This document shows, in pieces, positions 18,255 through 27,257 of a DNA stretch of 64,000 bases. Position numbers and translations under genes: made by a program. This DNA comes from an uncultured Eubacterium sp. (lineage in GTDB: Bacteria > Bacillota > Clostridia > Peptostreptococcales > Anaerovoracaceae). Location of the stretch: contig UQRM01000002.1 of assembly GCA_900543485.1 (NCBI GenBank), forward strand, positions 85,540-149,539, in the 5' to 3' direction. Position 1 is the stretch's first letter; each line of letters starts with the position of its first letter. The notes beneath the pieces are model-generated. The model ran no database searches and had not been told where the DNA came from. It saw only the letters and a list, made by a program, of their open reading frames with translations.

Positions 18255-18959
18255 ATGAAAAGATCGTTTATTATTTTGACATGTGCGCTGACCCTTTTTC
18301 TTCTGGCAAGCTGTGGGGGAAATGACGGCGGCGAAGTGAACAGCAAGGAAGCGGAAAAGACAAAAGCTCAGACAGAGGCTGAGGCGACTGATGAAGAAGA
18401 TGAATACATCAACGTAGCCGGATGCTGGCTGCAGACAGCTGAAGGCGACCCCTTCATGATCAACTTCAACGACGACAATACTATGGATTATCGCGCCTTT
18501 TTAAGCAACGAAGAGAGCTTTTTCACAGAGTACTTACTGGAGCCGGATCACCTGACGATAGACATGGTAAATACCAACGCCACGACAGGTACGACTCCCG
18601 TAGTCTACAAAATAGAACTGAATGAAGATCAGCCGAGCCCCATACTGACGCTGACATTGGATCGCGAGCGGTCCAGCGATGATCTGAGCTCTCTCTACGG
18701 ATGGGAAACTGTACTGGAAGGATCCTACCGATACCTCAACCTGACGGCCGATCAGGTGGAAACCGTACGAAAGGAGCTGGGCGTACCGGATGATATAGAT
18801 GTCACGATAGCCCAGAGGACTCCTGAGTACTGGGACGGCGGACAACGCTGGCTCGTCGATATCGAATTCTACGACGGTACTACGCTGATAGCGGCGGCGG
18901 CCGTAGATCCGCAGACGACGGAACCATGCCGCGATATCATAAGGTATACAGGCAACTGA
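18255..18959 (+). CDS. Putative lipoprotein
   Basis: A 234-residue protein with a lipoprotein signal peptide ending in LLASC (lipobox, Cys18), followed by a flexible acidic linker rich in E, K and T. The mature part (from about residue 55) begins INVAGCWLQTAEGDPFMINF, a pattern like small beta-barrel lipoprotein domains that measure a molecule's effect on a baseline; I do not recognise it further. GGGAGG is 4 nt before the ATG. It is followed by a strong terminator and seems to be a single-gene unit at the cell surface. Confidence 0.8.
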   Translation: MKRSFIILTCALTLFLLASCGGNDGGEVNSKEAEKTKAQTEAEATDEEDEYINVAGCWLQTAEGDPFMINFNDDNTMDYRAFLSNEESFFTEYLLEPDHLTIDMVNTNATTGTTPVVYKIELNEDQPSPILTLTLDRERSSDDLSSLYGWETVLEGSYRYLNLTADQVETVRKELGVPDDIDVTIAQRTPEYWDGGQRWLVDIEFYDGTTLIAAAAVDPQTTEPCRDIIRYTGN

Positions 18960-18976
18960 TGAAACTGCATTATGAA

Positions 18977-19002
18977 AAGCGCCGGTCTTACGACCGGCGC
19001 TT
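18977..19002. terminator. Bidirectional terminator between lipoprotein gene and 4hbD
   Basis: Perfect hairpin AAGCGCCGGTC/GACCGGCGCTT with a TTAC loop. T-rich sequence lies to the right and an AT-rich flank to the left. Confidence 0.85.
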
Positions 19003-19024
19003 CTTTGATCTCTTTTTTCTCTGA

Positions 19025-20149
19025 TTAATAGAGGTTGTCGAAGATCTCCTTGATCTCAGCTTCGGAAAGCTCAACGTAGTTGTTGCCCAGCAGTCTCTGC
19101 TGATTGTCGATAGTCGACTTAGCGAACTCAGCGGACTGTTCAGGAGTCATGCCATACTCTCTGAGAGGCTTCTTCTCGAGGATCTTGCCCAGGAACTCAT
19201 CCAGTGCAGGATATACGTTGTCGACATCGCAGCCCATAACGTCTGCCAGCATCTTGTTGAGAACCTCGATCTTGCCCTTAGGCTGCTTTCTCATGTACAT
19301 CTTGAACACTTCTGTGAAGCAGATGAAGTTAGCTTCGCCGTGAGCGATGTGGAAAGCTCCGCCGTGAGCATATGACAGGGCGTGAACAGCAGCGCATCCG
19401 GCGTTACCGAAAGCGATTCCAGCGTAGTTAGCAGCCAGACAGAAGTCCTTCAGAAGGTCTTTTCTGTTTTCAGCAGTGTTGCCGCCGGCAGCTATGATCT
19501 TCTTGTAGCCGTTCATGATCATGTCGATAGCCTTTTCCGAGTACATCTCTGTGAACGGAGAAGCCTTAGGCGACAGATATGATTCTACAGCGTGGATCAG
19601 AGCGTCTACCGAAGAAGTAGCGAATACCTTGTCAGGCAGACCCTGGAGTGATTCAGGGATCAGCACAGCGATATCAGCATAAGTCTCTTCGTCAGCGATA
19701 CCCTTCTTGAGGTTCAGGGAAGGAATGGAAGCTACTGCTACGTTAGTTACTTCCGAACCTGTTCCGCAAGTAGTAGGTACAACGACCAGCTTCTTGATCC
19801 TCTTAGGAGCAACTTTTCCGGTGTAAAGATCAGCAACCTTGTCAGGGATATCGCATGCCAGTACTTTACAGCAGTCAACGATAGTACCGCCGCCGAAAGC
19901 GATGATCCTGTCGAATTCATACTTATCCATTTCTGCCTTCATAGCGTCCATCATCTCATCTGTAGGTTCGCCGGCACCGTACTTTTCCTGATAGATAACA
20001 GGCATGTCGATCCCCAGCGGCTTTACATACGGATCATACATCCACTGGTTAGTTACAAGGATATCGCCCTTGCCCAGCTTGAACTCGTCGTTGAAATCTT
20101 TGAACGTATCAAAATAATGAATTGCAGGAACTACTCTTAATGCTTGCAT
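19025..20149 (-). CDS. 4hbD: NAD-dependent 4-hydroxybutyrate dehydrogenase
   Basis: Iron-containing (type III) alcohol dehydrogenase that interconverts succinic semialdehyde and 4-hydroxybutyrate with NAD. The 374-residue protein has the nucleotide motif FGGGTIVDCCK, the family pattern VPTTCGTGSEVTNVAV, and metal-binding His residues in VDALIHAVE, AAVHALSYAHGGAFHIAHGE (shown as two motifs in one stretch). The N terminus (ALRVVPAIHYFDTF) is typical of the C. kluyveri / C. aminobutyricum enzyme. AGAGGT lies 5 nt before the ATG. It is the last gene of the 4-hydroxybutyrate cluster, 70 nt after the CoA-transferase, and is closed by the terminator at 18977. Confidence 0.95.
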   Translation of the reverse strand: MQALRVVPAIHYFDTFKDFNDEFKLGKGDILVTNQWMYDPYVKPLGIDMPVIYQEKYGAGEPTDEMMDAMKAEMDKYEFDRIIAFGGGTIVDCCKVLACDIPDKVADLYTGKVAPKRIKKLVVVPTTCGTGSEVTNVAVASIPSLNLKKGIADEETYADIAVLIPESLQGLPDKVFATSSVDALIHAVESYLSPKASPFTEMYSEKAIDMIMNGYKKIIAAGGNTAENRKDLLKDFCLAANYAGIAFGNAGCAAVHALSYAHGGAFHIAHGEANFICFTEVFKMYMRKQPKGKIEVLNKMLADVMGCDVDNVYPALDEFLGKILEKKPLREYGMTPEQSAEFAKSTIDNQQRLLGNNYVELSEAEIKEIFDNLY

Positions 20150-20218
20150 AATGTACCTCTTTTCTTTAAACTTCAGTTATACCTTATTAGACTCACTTTT
20201 AGGTGAATTTTAGGCTAA

Positions 20219-21535
20219 TTAAAACTCAGCGTTGAATCTCTCTTTGAACTGCTCTTTCAGCTCATCTCTGAAGTCAGGATGCGCTATGTTGATGAGTTGT
20301 CTTGCTCTCTCCTTGAGGTTTGCTCCCTTGAGTCTGGCTATGCCGTACTCGGTAACCACGTAATCAGCGTCGTTTCTGGAAGTCGTTACAGCAGCGCCGT
20401 GGTCTATGTAAGGAACTACCTTGGAGATCTTAGTGCCGTCCTTCTTGACTGTTACGGAAGGCATAGCCATGATGGATATTCCCTTTCCATCGTGAGACAT
20501 AGCAGCGCCTCTTACGAAGTCTACCTGACCGCCTACGCCGGAGATCTGCTTGGTCCCGATGCTGTCGGAAACGATCTGACCCATGAAGTCTACCTGTACG
20601 CAGGAGTTGATGCATACGAGATTCTTAAGCTGCGATACTACTTCCGGATGATTTACGTAATCTACCGGTCTCAGCTCAACAACAGGATTCTTGTCACAGA
20701 AGTCGTAGAGCTTCTTAGTTCCCATAAGGAATGTAACGACCATCTTGCCCTCGTCGATACCCTTCTGGCTGCAGTCTATAGCTCCCTTTTCATAGAGATC
20801 TACCACTCCGTCAGCGATCATTTCCGAATGTATGCCCAGGTGCTTCTTTTCTCCCAGCTGTGCCAGTACCGCGTCAGGAATAGCGCCGATACCCAGCTGC
20901 AGCGTAGCTCCGTCGTCGATCAGCGACGCGCAGTTCTTACCGATAGCTTCTTCCACCTCAGTGATCTTGGCAGGAGCGCTCTCGAACAGCGGGTGAGAAT
21001 TCTCAACGAAAGCGTCGATCTCGCTTACATGTACGAAAGTTTCGCCGAAAACTGTAGGAACCTGATCGTTTACTTCAGCGATCACTGTTCTGGCTGACTT
21101 GATGCCCTGCACCGTATAGTCGGAGGATACTCCGATGTTGCAGTATCCGTGTTCATCCGGAGGAGTTACCGTCACCATCATAACATCCACATGAAGGATG
21201 TCCTTTCTGATGAGACTAGGTATTTCGTGGAAAAATACAGGTATGAAGTCACCGTGTCCCTGCGCTATCGAATTCCTCGTAGAAGGGCTTGTGAACCATC
21301 CTTCATATCTGAAAACATCGCTGTGTTCAGGTTTGGAGTATTCACCTTTGCCGAGAGTAACCATGTGCGATACCGTTATGTCCTTGTAGAGGTTCTTATT
21401 AGCCACCATCGCGTCAACTACAGCAACCGGTTCGGCAACACAATGTGCCAGAACTACCGTATCTCCCGACTGAATCAGCTTGACAGCCTCATCGGCAGAC
21501 ATCGTTCTGTCTTCGTAAATCTTTTTCCAATCCAT
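20219..21535 (-). CDS. abfT: 4-hydroxybutyrate CoA-transferase
   Basis: Transfers CoA from acetyl-CoA (or butyryl-CoA) to 4-hydroxybutyrate. The 438-residue protein has the CoA-transferase family I features: catalytic Glu in HSEMIADGVV and the glycine loop GIGAIPDAVL, plus the C-terminal pattern VVTEYGIARLKG and RARQLINIAHPDFR. The length matches AbfT of C. aminobutyricum and Cat2 of C. kluyveri. GGAGG lies about 10 nt before the start. The gene begins 2 nt after the CGGC protein gene, so they are one operon. The neighbouring dehydrogenase and dehydratase fix the substrate as 4-hydroxybutyrate. Confidence 0.95.
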   Translation of the reverse strand: MDWKKIYEDRTMSADEAVKLIQSGDTVVLAHCVAEPVAVVDAMVANKNLYKDITVSHMVTLGKGEYSKPEHSDVFRYEGWFTSPSTRNSIAQGHGDFIPVFFHEIPSLIRKDILHVDVMMVTVTPPDEHGYCNIGVSSDYTVQGIKSARTVIAEVNDQVPTVFGETFVHVSEIDAFVENSHPLFESAPAKITEVEEAIGKNCASLIDDGATLQLGIGAIPDAVLAQLGEKKHLGIHSEMIADGVVDLYEKGAIDCSQKGIDEGKMVVTFLMGTKKLYDFCDKNPVVELRPVDYVNHPEVVSQLKNLVCINSCVQVDFMGQIVSDSIGTKQISGVGGQVDFVRGAAMSHDGKGISIMAMPSVTVKKDGTKISKVVPYIDHGAAVTTSRNDADYVVTEYGIARLKGANLKERARQLINIAHPDFRDELKEQFKERFNAEF

Positions 21536-21537
21536 GA

Positions 21538-21822
21538 TTATAAATCCTCCATTTCCAGCTTACTGTCTTCCATAAGCTGCTTTTTAACTTCTTCGATCTG
21601 ACTGTAATCCCATACCATATATGTCCTGCCCTTCACGTCGAAATGCCCGTATGAAGCGCAGTGGGCGGGGCACCCGTTTATTACCAGCAGACAATCGTAT
21701 GTCTCGCCTTCGACCGCATGAGAAAAATCCAGACCTTTTACGTCACTTTCAATTTCTCTAAGAGCTTTGCCACGATCAAACCGGGGATTACATCCCCCGC
21801 AAAATCTAACTCCGCATTTCAT
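21538..21822 (-). CDS. Small CGGC cysteine protein in the 4-hydroxybutyrate operon
   Basis: A 94-residue protein with five cysteines. They lie in RFCGGCNPRFDR at the N terminus (with Cys3) and in INGCPAHCASYGH in the middle. No membrane segment or signal peptide. The C-G-G-C and C-P-A-H-C pattern suggests a small metal or redox protein. It lies 2 nt upstream of the CoA-transferase gene, so a role in the pathway, for example metal-cluster supply or CoA/redox control for the oxygen-sensitive dehydratase, is possible but inferred. The family has no assigned function that I know. AAGGA is about 12 nt before the ATG. Confidence 0.8.
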   Translation of the reverse strand: MKCGVRFCGGCNPRFDRGKALREIESDVKGLDFSHAVEGETYDCLLVINGCPAHCASYGHFDVKGRTYMVWDYSQIEEVKKQLMEDSKLEMEDL

Positions 21823-21874
21823 AAATCATCTTATTCCTTACGATTATAGCTTTTCTTTTTTTCAGAAAATCTGA

Positions 21875-21908
21875 AAAAAGAGACCGCTTTGGGCTACAAA
21901 GCGGCCTC
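21875..21908 (-). terminator. Rho-independent terminator after abfD
   Basis: A 12-bp stem (GAGACCGCTTTG with CAAAGCGGCCTC, one mismatch) is followed leftward by T6. It lies about 40 nt after the abfD stop and probably lowers or ends transcription before the CGGC-abfT-4hbD genes. Confidence 0.8.
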
Positions 21909-21949
21909 AAAATTATCAGCAAATATCAAACTGTCAAGTACAGACTCAA

Positions 21950-23422
21950 CTATTTAATTCCTGCGATAGCTTTTGCCAGTTCTTTCTTGGCTTCGAGATT
22001 ACCCTGTCTCGAGATCATGATTCTCTGAGCCTGTGGGGATCCTGCGCCGTGCAGCGACTCTGTTCTGTATCCTACAGCCGAAGATCCTAAGCAGATGTTT
22101 TCGATGAATCTCAGGACTCTCATTCTCTCTTCAGTTGTGCACGAAGGTGCTGCAGCGAAGTACTTGTTGCAGATCTCTCCGATAGTCTCGCCGTTTCTTC
22201 CAACCTTCAGGTCAGACTTGAAGTCCTTTTCGGATGGCATAGTAACCATCAGACCACCAGCGATATCCTCAGCCAGTCTCGTGATATCGTAAGGGAATCT
22301 CGTTACGTTCTGCTTACATACGTTTGCCAGCAGCAGGTCGATCTCGTAGTTTCCTGCCTGAGTAGGATGTCCCTCAGCCGAGCAGGCGATACCGCAGCAG
22401 TACAGAGTCTCGTTCAGGTGGATCATTTCGATCAGCTTATCCTTGATGTGGGAAGCCTTCTGAGCTCCATTGTATTCAGCAGCCAGAGCAGCAGCACCAA
22501 TCAGGACGTCGCCAACACCTACTTTGCATCCGCCGTAGGACTGTCTGTGGTATCCGGCGAATCTCTCTACCATCATTCCGGCAAAGTCATATTCACCTGC
22601 CATGAATACATATTCGTTAGGGATGAATACGTTGTCGAATACTACCAGAGCTTCCTGTCCGCCGTAAGTCTTGTTACCCAGGTCAACGTCAGCTCCTTCT
22701 TCCAGCTTTCTTGTATCGCATGACTGTCTTCCGTAGATCATGTACATACCTTCAGCATCTGTAGGACATGCAAATGATACAGCGTAATCCTTGTCAGCTT
22801 CCTTCATAGCCTGTGTAGGCATGATGATGTGCCAGTGTGAGTTTATAGTACCCGTCTGGTGAGCCTTAGCACCGCTTACTACGATACCGTCTTCTCTTCT
22901 CTCTACGATATGTACGAAGAGATCCGGGTCTCTCTGAGCGCTTGGAGCAAGTCCTCTGTCACCCTTAGGGTCTGTCATGGCGCCGTCAACTACATAGTCG
23001 TTCTTCTGAACCATTTCGAGGAACTTCTTGAAGTTTTCATGGTAGTTGGTGCCATACTTCTTATCGGTTTCATATGTCGTGGAGAATACAGCGTTGAATG
23101 CGTCCATACCTACGCATCTCTGGAAGCAGGAAGCTGTCTTCTGTCCACAAAGCCTCAGCATTTTTACTTTTTTCTTCAGGTCTTCAGCGTTCTGATGAAG
23201 GTGCGTGAATCTGTTGATAGTTTCGCCTGTAAGGCTGGACTTGGCTGTCATCAGGTCAGCATACTCCGGATCGTTTGCCAGATCGTAAGTAACTGCGACG
23301 CAGTTTATCGAAGGTCTGATAATAGGATGATCTACCCAATCTTTTACCTCTTCGCCGAACATGTAGACTCTCGTCTTCATTTTTCTCAAGCTTTCAATAT
23401 ACTGTGCTCCTGTCATTAACAT
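21950..23422 (-). CDS. abfD: 4-hydroxybutyryl-CoA dehydratase / vinylacetyl-CoA delta-isomerase
   Basis: FAD- and [4Fe-4S]-dependent enzyme that converts 4-hydroxybutyryl-CoA to crotonyl-CoA by a radical mechanism and isomerises vinylacetyl-CoA. The 490-residue protein has the cluster ligands Cys99 and Cys103 (ASCFQRCVG), His292 and Cys299 (YHRQSYGGCK), and the adjacent Lys300, at the residue numbers described for the C. aminobutyricum enzyme. No gap or change is seen in these motifs, so it should be active. AAAGGAG lies 8 nt before ATG 23422. A terminator follows. It delivers the product to the butyrate pathway, whose genes are not in the window. Confidence 0.97.
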   Translation of the reverse strand: MLMTGAQYIESLRKMKTRVYMFGEEVKDWVDHPIIRPSINCVAVTYDLANDPEYADLMTAKSSLTGETINRFTHLHQNAEDLKKKVKMLRLCGQKTASCFQRCVGMDAFNAVFSTTYETDKKYGTNYHENFKKFLEMVQKNDYVVDGAMTDPKGDRGLAPSAQRDPDLFVHIVERREDGIVVSGAKAHQTGTINSHWHIIMPTQAMKEADKDYAVSFACPTDAEGMYMIYGRQSCDTRKLEEGADVDLGNKTYGGQEALVVFDNVFIPNEYVFMAGEYDFAGMMVERFAGYHRQSYGGCKVGVGDVLIGAAALAAEYNGAQKASHIKDKLIEMIHLNETLYCCGIACSAEGHPTQAGNYEIDLLLANVCKQNVTRFPYDITRLAEDIAGGLMVTMPSEKDFKSDLKVGRNGETIGEICNKYFAAAPSCTTEERMRVLRFIENICLGSSAVGYRTESLHGAGSPQAQRIMISRQGNLEAKKELAKAIAGIK

Positions 23423-23513
23423 ATTAAAATCACTCCTTTATTAGATTTAACCCCTCGCAGCGCTTGATTGCGAAGCGAGAAATTACGAACAATTTTAACG
23501 GTTACAGAGATAA

Positions 23514-23795
23514 CTAATGCTTTTCCTTCCTCAATATCATCCTCGCCATATCGAGAAGATCCTCGCTTACGGAAGTGTCTAAAACCACGTCTTTAACACC
23601 CTGAACGTTCTCCATCACGATGCCCTTGACCACTTCTTCTATCGTGGACTGAGCCGACGGACATGACGCGCATGAGCCTGTGAGCTTCACCATCGCCACA
23701 CCATCATCGTACCCGGTGAGAACAGCCCCGCCGTAATGCGCGGCCAGCACAGGGTCGACCTTTTCCTTTAAAACTTTTTTGATTTGCTCTTCCAT
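23514..23795 (-). CDS. NifU C-terminal-domain iron-sulfur scaffold protein
   Basis: A 93-residue single-domain protein like the C-terminal domain of NifU/Nfu. The conserved CxxC is present in TGSCASCPSAQSTIE. It should bind and deliver an Fe-S cluster, perhaps to the Fe-S dehydratase encoded just downstream, though Nfu proteins serve many targets. GAGGTG lies 8 nt before the ATG. It is divergent from thiN. Confidence 0.9.
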   Translation of the reverse strand: MEEQIKKVLKEKVDPVLAAHYGGAVLTGYDDGVAMVKLTGSCASCPSAQSTIEEVVKGIVMENVQGVKDVVLDTSVSEDLLDMARMILRKEKH

Positions 23796-23926
23796 CGCGT
23801 AGTCACCTCATTATCTTCTGTACAATGCTATTATATATCTTGCTTTATGGTTTTTCAAGAGGGTATAATTATCAATATCGCTAAATTAGGTGGTAATTTT
23901 TGAAAATAAGCAAAGGAATTGAAAAA

Positions 23927-24562
23927 ATGAGCAAAGCAGTAATAATCACTTCATTTATAGAGAGCGAAATCGACATAACACGACACATCCGAAACGACAG
24001 CTTCGTCATCTGCACCGACGGAGGATATGACATCGCGTCAGCTCACGGTATAAAGCCTGATCTTTTGCTGGGTGATTTCGATTCCATAGAGAGCGAATTG
24101 CCAAAAAATGTTAAAATCGAACGTTTTTCGCCTGAAAAAGACTACACAGATCTGGATCTGGCGCTGAAGACAGCTGTCAGCTCCGGATCCGACGATGTGA
24201 CCATCCTGGGCGGCATCGGCGGCCGACTGGACCATACGGTGGCCAATCTTCAGCTTCTCTACCATTATAATAAATATTTCAGCAGCCTCACGATGCTGGA
24301 TGGAATGAACAGATGCTTCATATTGGATTCTGAAAAGGACGGCGCCATTTCCATTCCCAGAGAAGAAGGCAGTTATCTGTCCGTATTTTCTCTGTCTGAA
24401 AGATCCCACGGAGTCACCATCGAAGGCGCCAAGTATGAGATAAGCGATCATACGCTGTCCAGGGATTTTCCTTTGGGCGTCAGCAATGAGTTCAAAGAAA
24501 AAAATACCGTCATTTCCGTAAATGACGGTATCCTTCTCATCGTTATCTCAAAGATGGACTGA
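23927..24562 (+). CDS. thiN: Thiamine pyrophosphokinase
   Basis: Transfers pyrophosphate from ATP to thiamine, giving the cofactor thiamine diphosphate. The 211-residue protein has the catalytic Asp-rich motifs CTDGGYD, LLGDFDSI, KDYTDLDLAL and GGIGGRLDHTVANLQLL, in order, then a C-terminal beta-barrel with the RDFPLGVSNEF substrate loop. The start at ATG 23927 gives the normal length and has AAAGGA 9 nt before it. An in-frame TTG at 23900 with AGGTGG before it could add nine residues. No thiamine riboswitch was seen. Confidence 0.93.
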   Translation: MSKAVIITSFIESEIDITRHIRNDSFVICTDGGYDIASAHGIKPDLLLGDFDSIESELPKNVKIERFSPEKDYTDLDLALKTAVSSGSDDVTILGGIGGRLDHTVANLQLLYHYNKYFSSLTMLDGMNRCFILDSEKDGAISIPREEGSYLSVFSLSERSHGVTIEGAKYEISDHTLSRDFPLGVSNEFKEKNTVISVNDGILLIVISKMD

Positions 24563-24606
24563 AGAAACATTTCAGACAACTGATACTCATGCTGATGGCA
24601 TCCGTA

Positions 24607-26109
24607 CTATACTTTCTTCGCCCATCCGAGGGTACGGCCTACAGCTTCATGCCACCCTGATATGAGCCTGTCCTTTTTCTCTTTCTCCATGGACGGCTCG
24701 AAGACCTTATCGATACGCCAGTTGGATGTTATATCTTCTCTGCTGCTCCAGTATCCGGTAGCCAATCCGGCCAGATACGCGGCTCCCAACGATGTAGTCT
24801 CTATGCATTCAGGCCTGCATAACGGCATCCCCAGGATGTCCGCCTGGAACTCCAGCAGGAAATCATTGGCGGCTGCCCCTCCGTCTACCTTGAAGGTGCT
24901 TATGGGCCGTCCCGTATCTTCCGTCATGGCCGTCATCAGATCATAGGTCTGATACGCCATGGATTCCAGCGCCGCCCTGACGATATGGTTCTTGTTCACG
25001 CCTCTGGTCAGTCCCATTACGGCGCCTCTGGCATAAGGATCCCAATAAGGAGCCCCTAATCCTGTAAAGGCTGGTATCAGATATGCTCCCGCCGTATCCT
25101 CCACCGATCTGGCCATTTCCTCCGATCTGGCCGCGTTTCCCAAAAGTCCCATTTCATCTCTCAGCCACTGTATGGATGCTCCCGATATGAACACAGACCC
25201 CTCCAGGGCATAATTCACTTCATTTCCTATGCCCCACGCCACCGTAGTCAAAAGTCCGTTCTTCGATTCTACCGGCTTTATCCCCGTATTGACCAGCATG
25301 AATCCACCGGTCCCATAGGTGTTCTTCGCCTCGCCCTCCGAGAAGCATGCCTGACCAAACAGAGCCGACTGCTGATCTCCCGCAGCACCCGATATAGGTA
25401 TCGCGCCGCCGAATATCCTGGGGTGGCTCTCGCCATACACCATACTGGAAGGCCGGGGTTCAGGAAGCATGCAAGCCGGTATCCCTATGACACGAAGGAT
25501 GTCCTCATCCCATCTGAGAGTATGTATGTTGAACATCATGGTCCTTGAAGCGTTGGAATAATCCGTTATATGTACCTTTCCGCCGGTCAGTCTCCATATG
25601 AGCCACGTTTCTATGGTGCCGAAAAGCAGCTGGCCTGCCTCAGCCCGCTGGCGGGCGCCGTCGACGTTTTCCAGGATCCATCTAAGCTTGGTCGCCGAAA
25701 AATACGGATCTATCAGCAATCCTGTCCTGCTTTTTATCATATCCTCAAGACCCTGCCTTTTCAGTTGGTCACAGAATCCCGCTGTCCGTCTGCACTGCCA
25801 CACGATAGCGTTATACACCGGTTCTCCCGTCTCCCTGTCCCACACTACTGTGGTCTCTCGCTGGTTGGTTATCCCGATCGAATCGATATCCTCGGAGGTG
25901 ACATCCACCTTCAGCATGGCTTCCTGCGCCACCCCCATCTGAGTGGACCAGATATCCATGGGATCGTGCTCCACCCAACCTTCCCGAGGGTATATCTGCC
26001 TGAATTCCTTCTGCGCCACGCTCACCTGCCTGCCCTGTCTGTCATACAATATGCATCTGGCACTGGTCGTGCCCTGATCAAGGGCCATCACGTATTTTTC
26101 TCTCATCAT
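24607..26109 (-). CDS. glpK: Glycerol kinase
   Basis: ATP-dependent phosphorylation of glycerol to glycerol 3-phosphate. The 500-residue protein has the FGGY-kinase pattern in full: N-terminal [15 protein letters not shown], substrate region [17 protein letters not shown] and IVWQCRR, the ATP site [13 protein letters not shown], and the C-terminal signature ([19 protein letters not shown], with QADILG). Its start overlaps the hemW stop (ATGA). No glpF or glpO gene is adjacent. It takes the position often held by hrcA-grpE-dnaK downstream of hemW in Firmicutes. Confidence 0.97.
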   Translation of the reverse strand: MMREKYVMALDQGTTSARCILYDRQGRQVSVAQKEFRQIYPREGWVEHDPMDIWSTQMGVAQEAMLKVDVTSEDIDSIGITNQRETTVVWDRETGEPVYNAIVWQCRRTAGFCDQLKRQGLEDMIKSRTGLLIDPYFSATKLRWILENVDGARQRAEAGQLLFGTIETWLIWRLTGGKVHITDYSNASRTMMFNIHTLRWDEDILRVIGIPACMLPEPRPSSMVYGESHPRIFGGAIPISGAAGDQQSALFGQACFSEGEAKNTYGTGGFMLVNTGIKPVESKNGLLTTVAWGIGNEVNYALEGSVFISGASIQWLRDEMGLLGNAARSEEMARSVEDTAGAYLIPAFTGLGAPYWDPYARGAVMGLTRGVNKNHIVRAALESMAYQTYDLMTAMTEDTGRPISTFKVDGGAAANDFLLEFQADILGMPLCRPECIETTSLGAAYLAGLATGYWSSREDITSNWRIDKVFEPSMEKEKKDRLISGWHEAVGRTLGWAKKV

Positions 26110-27257
26110 ACGAACTCCGTCATTATCCTGTTGGAAATATCCATCCCATGCTCCGAAAGGTACAGCCTGTCTCCGTCCAGGATCAGCATTCCCTTATACC
26201 GGTCCAGTATCTTCCTGTCGTAGACCTGGAAGAGCTCCTGACCGAACACTTTCCTGAATTGTCCAAGCTCTATGCCCTCTGCTTTTCTCAGACCGGTAAA
26301 GATGAAGATCCCCATCTCTTCTCTCTGAGTATAGTTTTCCACGCTGTTCCCATCGACAGGCTCCGCGCCTTCTTTTATTGCTCTTATGTAATCGCCCATC
26401 CCGCTGCAGTTTTTGAAACGGCTGCCCTCCAGGAATGAGCTGGCGCCCAGCCCCAGTCCCATGTATTCGTCGTAGGACCAGTACTTCATGTTATGTCTGC
26501 TCCTGTGTCCCGGAAGAGCCGCATTGGAGATCTCGTAGTGGTCATATCCCGCCCGTCTCATCATCCTCAGGGCTGTATGATACATCTCCCTGTCGGTTAT
26601 TTCCGGCACCGGCTCCATGATCCCGTCCTCATACACCATCCTGTACATCTCTGTTCCCTCTTCGATCTGCAGGCTGTACAGGGAGATATGCTCCGGCCTG
26701 AGGAAGACACACTGCCTCACGGTGTCCTTCCACATCTTCATTGTCTGGCCCGGTATCCCGAACATTATGTCCAGATTTATGTTCTCGAACCCCGCCTTCT
26801 TGGCTCTTTGAAAGGAATAGAAGGCGTCATTTTTACTGTGTATTCGCCCCAGCACGTTCAAAATCTGATTATCGAAGGACTGGACTCCGATACTGAGGCG
26901 GTTGACGCCTTTTCTCAGATATCGTTCCATCTTTTCGTCGCTGAGAGTTGCCGGATTAGCCTCTATGGTGATCTCCGCGTCCTCATCGATATTGAAATTG
27001 TCCCGCAGACTATCCAATATCTTTCCCATATCCCATTCCGACAGCAGCGACGGAGTGCCGCCGCCTATGTACACGCTGTCCACCTCCCGGTATCGCCACC
27101 GTTCGGATCTGATCTCTATCTCCCGCATAAGCGCCGCGGCATACTCGGACAATACCTTGCTGTCGCCGCACCCAAATGAGAGGAAGTCGCAGTATCTGCA
27201 CTTCCTCGCGCAAAACGGTATATGAAGATATAACCCCAGTTTATTTGTTGTCGTCAT
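26106..27257 (-). CDS. hemW: Radical SAM heme chaperone HemW
   Basis: HemN-like protein that binds heme and a radical-SAM [4Fe-4S] cluster and is thought to insert heme into respiratory proteins; it is not a true coproporphyrinogen dehydrogenase. The 383-residue protein has CxxxCxxC at Cys16, Cys20, Cys23 (FCARKCRYC), the glycine motif [11 protein letters not shown], and [12 protein letters not shown]. HemW proteins lack the extra N-terminal Cys of HemN; here too the motif starts directly at residue 16. It overlaps lepA by 17 nt and glpK by 4 nt. Confidence 0.94.
   Translation of the reverse strand: MTTTNKLGLYLHIPFCARKCRYCDFLSFGCGDSKVLSEYAAALMREIEIRSERWRYREVDSVYIGGGTPSLLSEWDMGKILDSLRDNFNIDEDAEITIEANPATLSDEKMERYLRKGVNRLSIGVQSFDNQILNVLGRIHSKNDAFYSFQRAKKAGFENINLDIMFGIPGQTMKMWKDTVRQCVFLRPEHISLYSLQIEEGTEMYRMVYEDGIMEPVPEITDREMYHTALRMMRRAGYDHYEISNAALPGHRSRHNMKYWSYDEYMGLGLGASSFLEGSRFKNCSGMGDYIRAIKEGAEPVDGNSVENYTQREEMGIFIFTGLRKAEGIELGQFRKVFGQELFQVYDRKILDRYKGMLILDGDRLYLSEHGMDISNRIMTEFV

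Noticed and set aside
24607..26109. glpK as a possible xylulokinase or other FGGY kinase
   Set aside because: The N-terminal [32 protein letters not shown] and [13 protein letters not shown] are specific to glycerol kinases.
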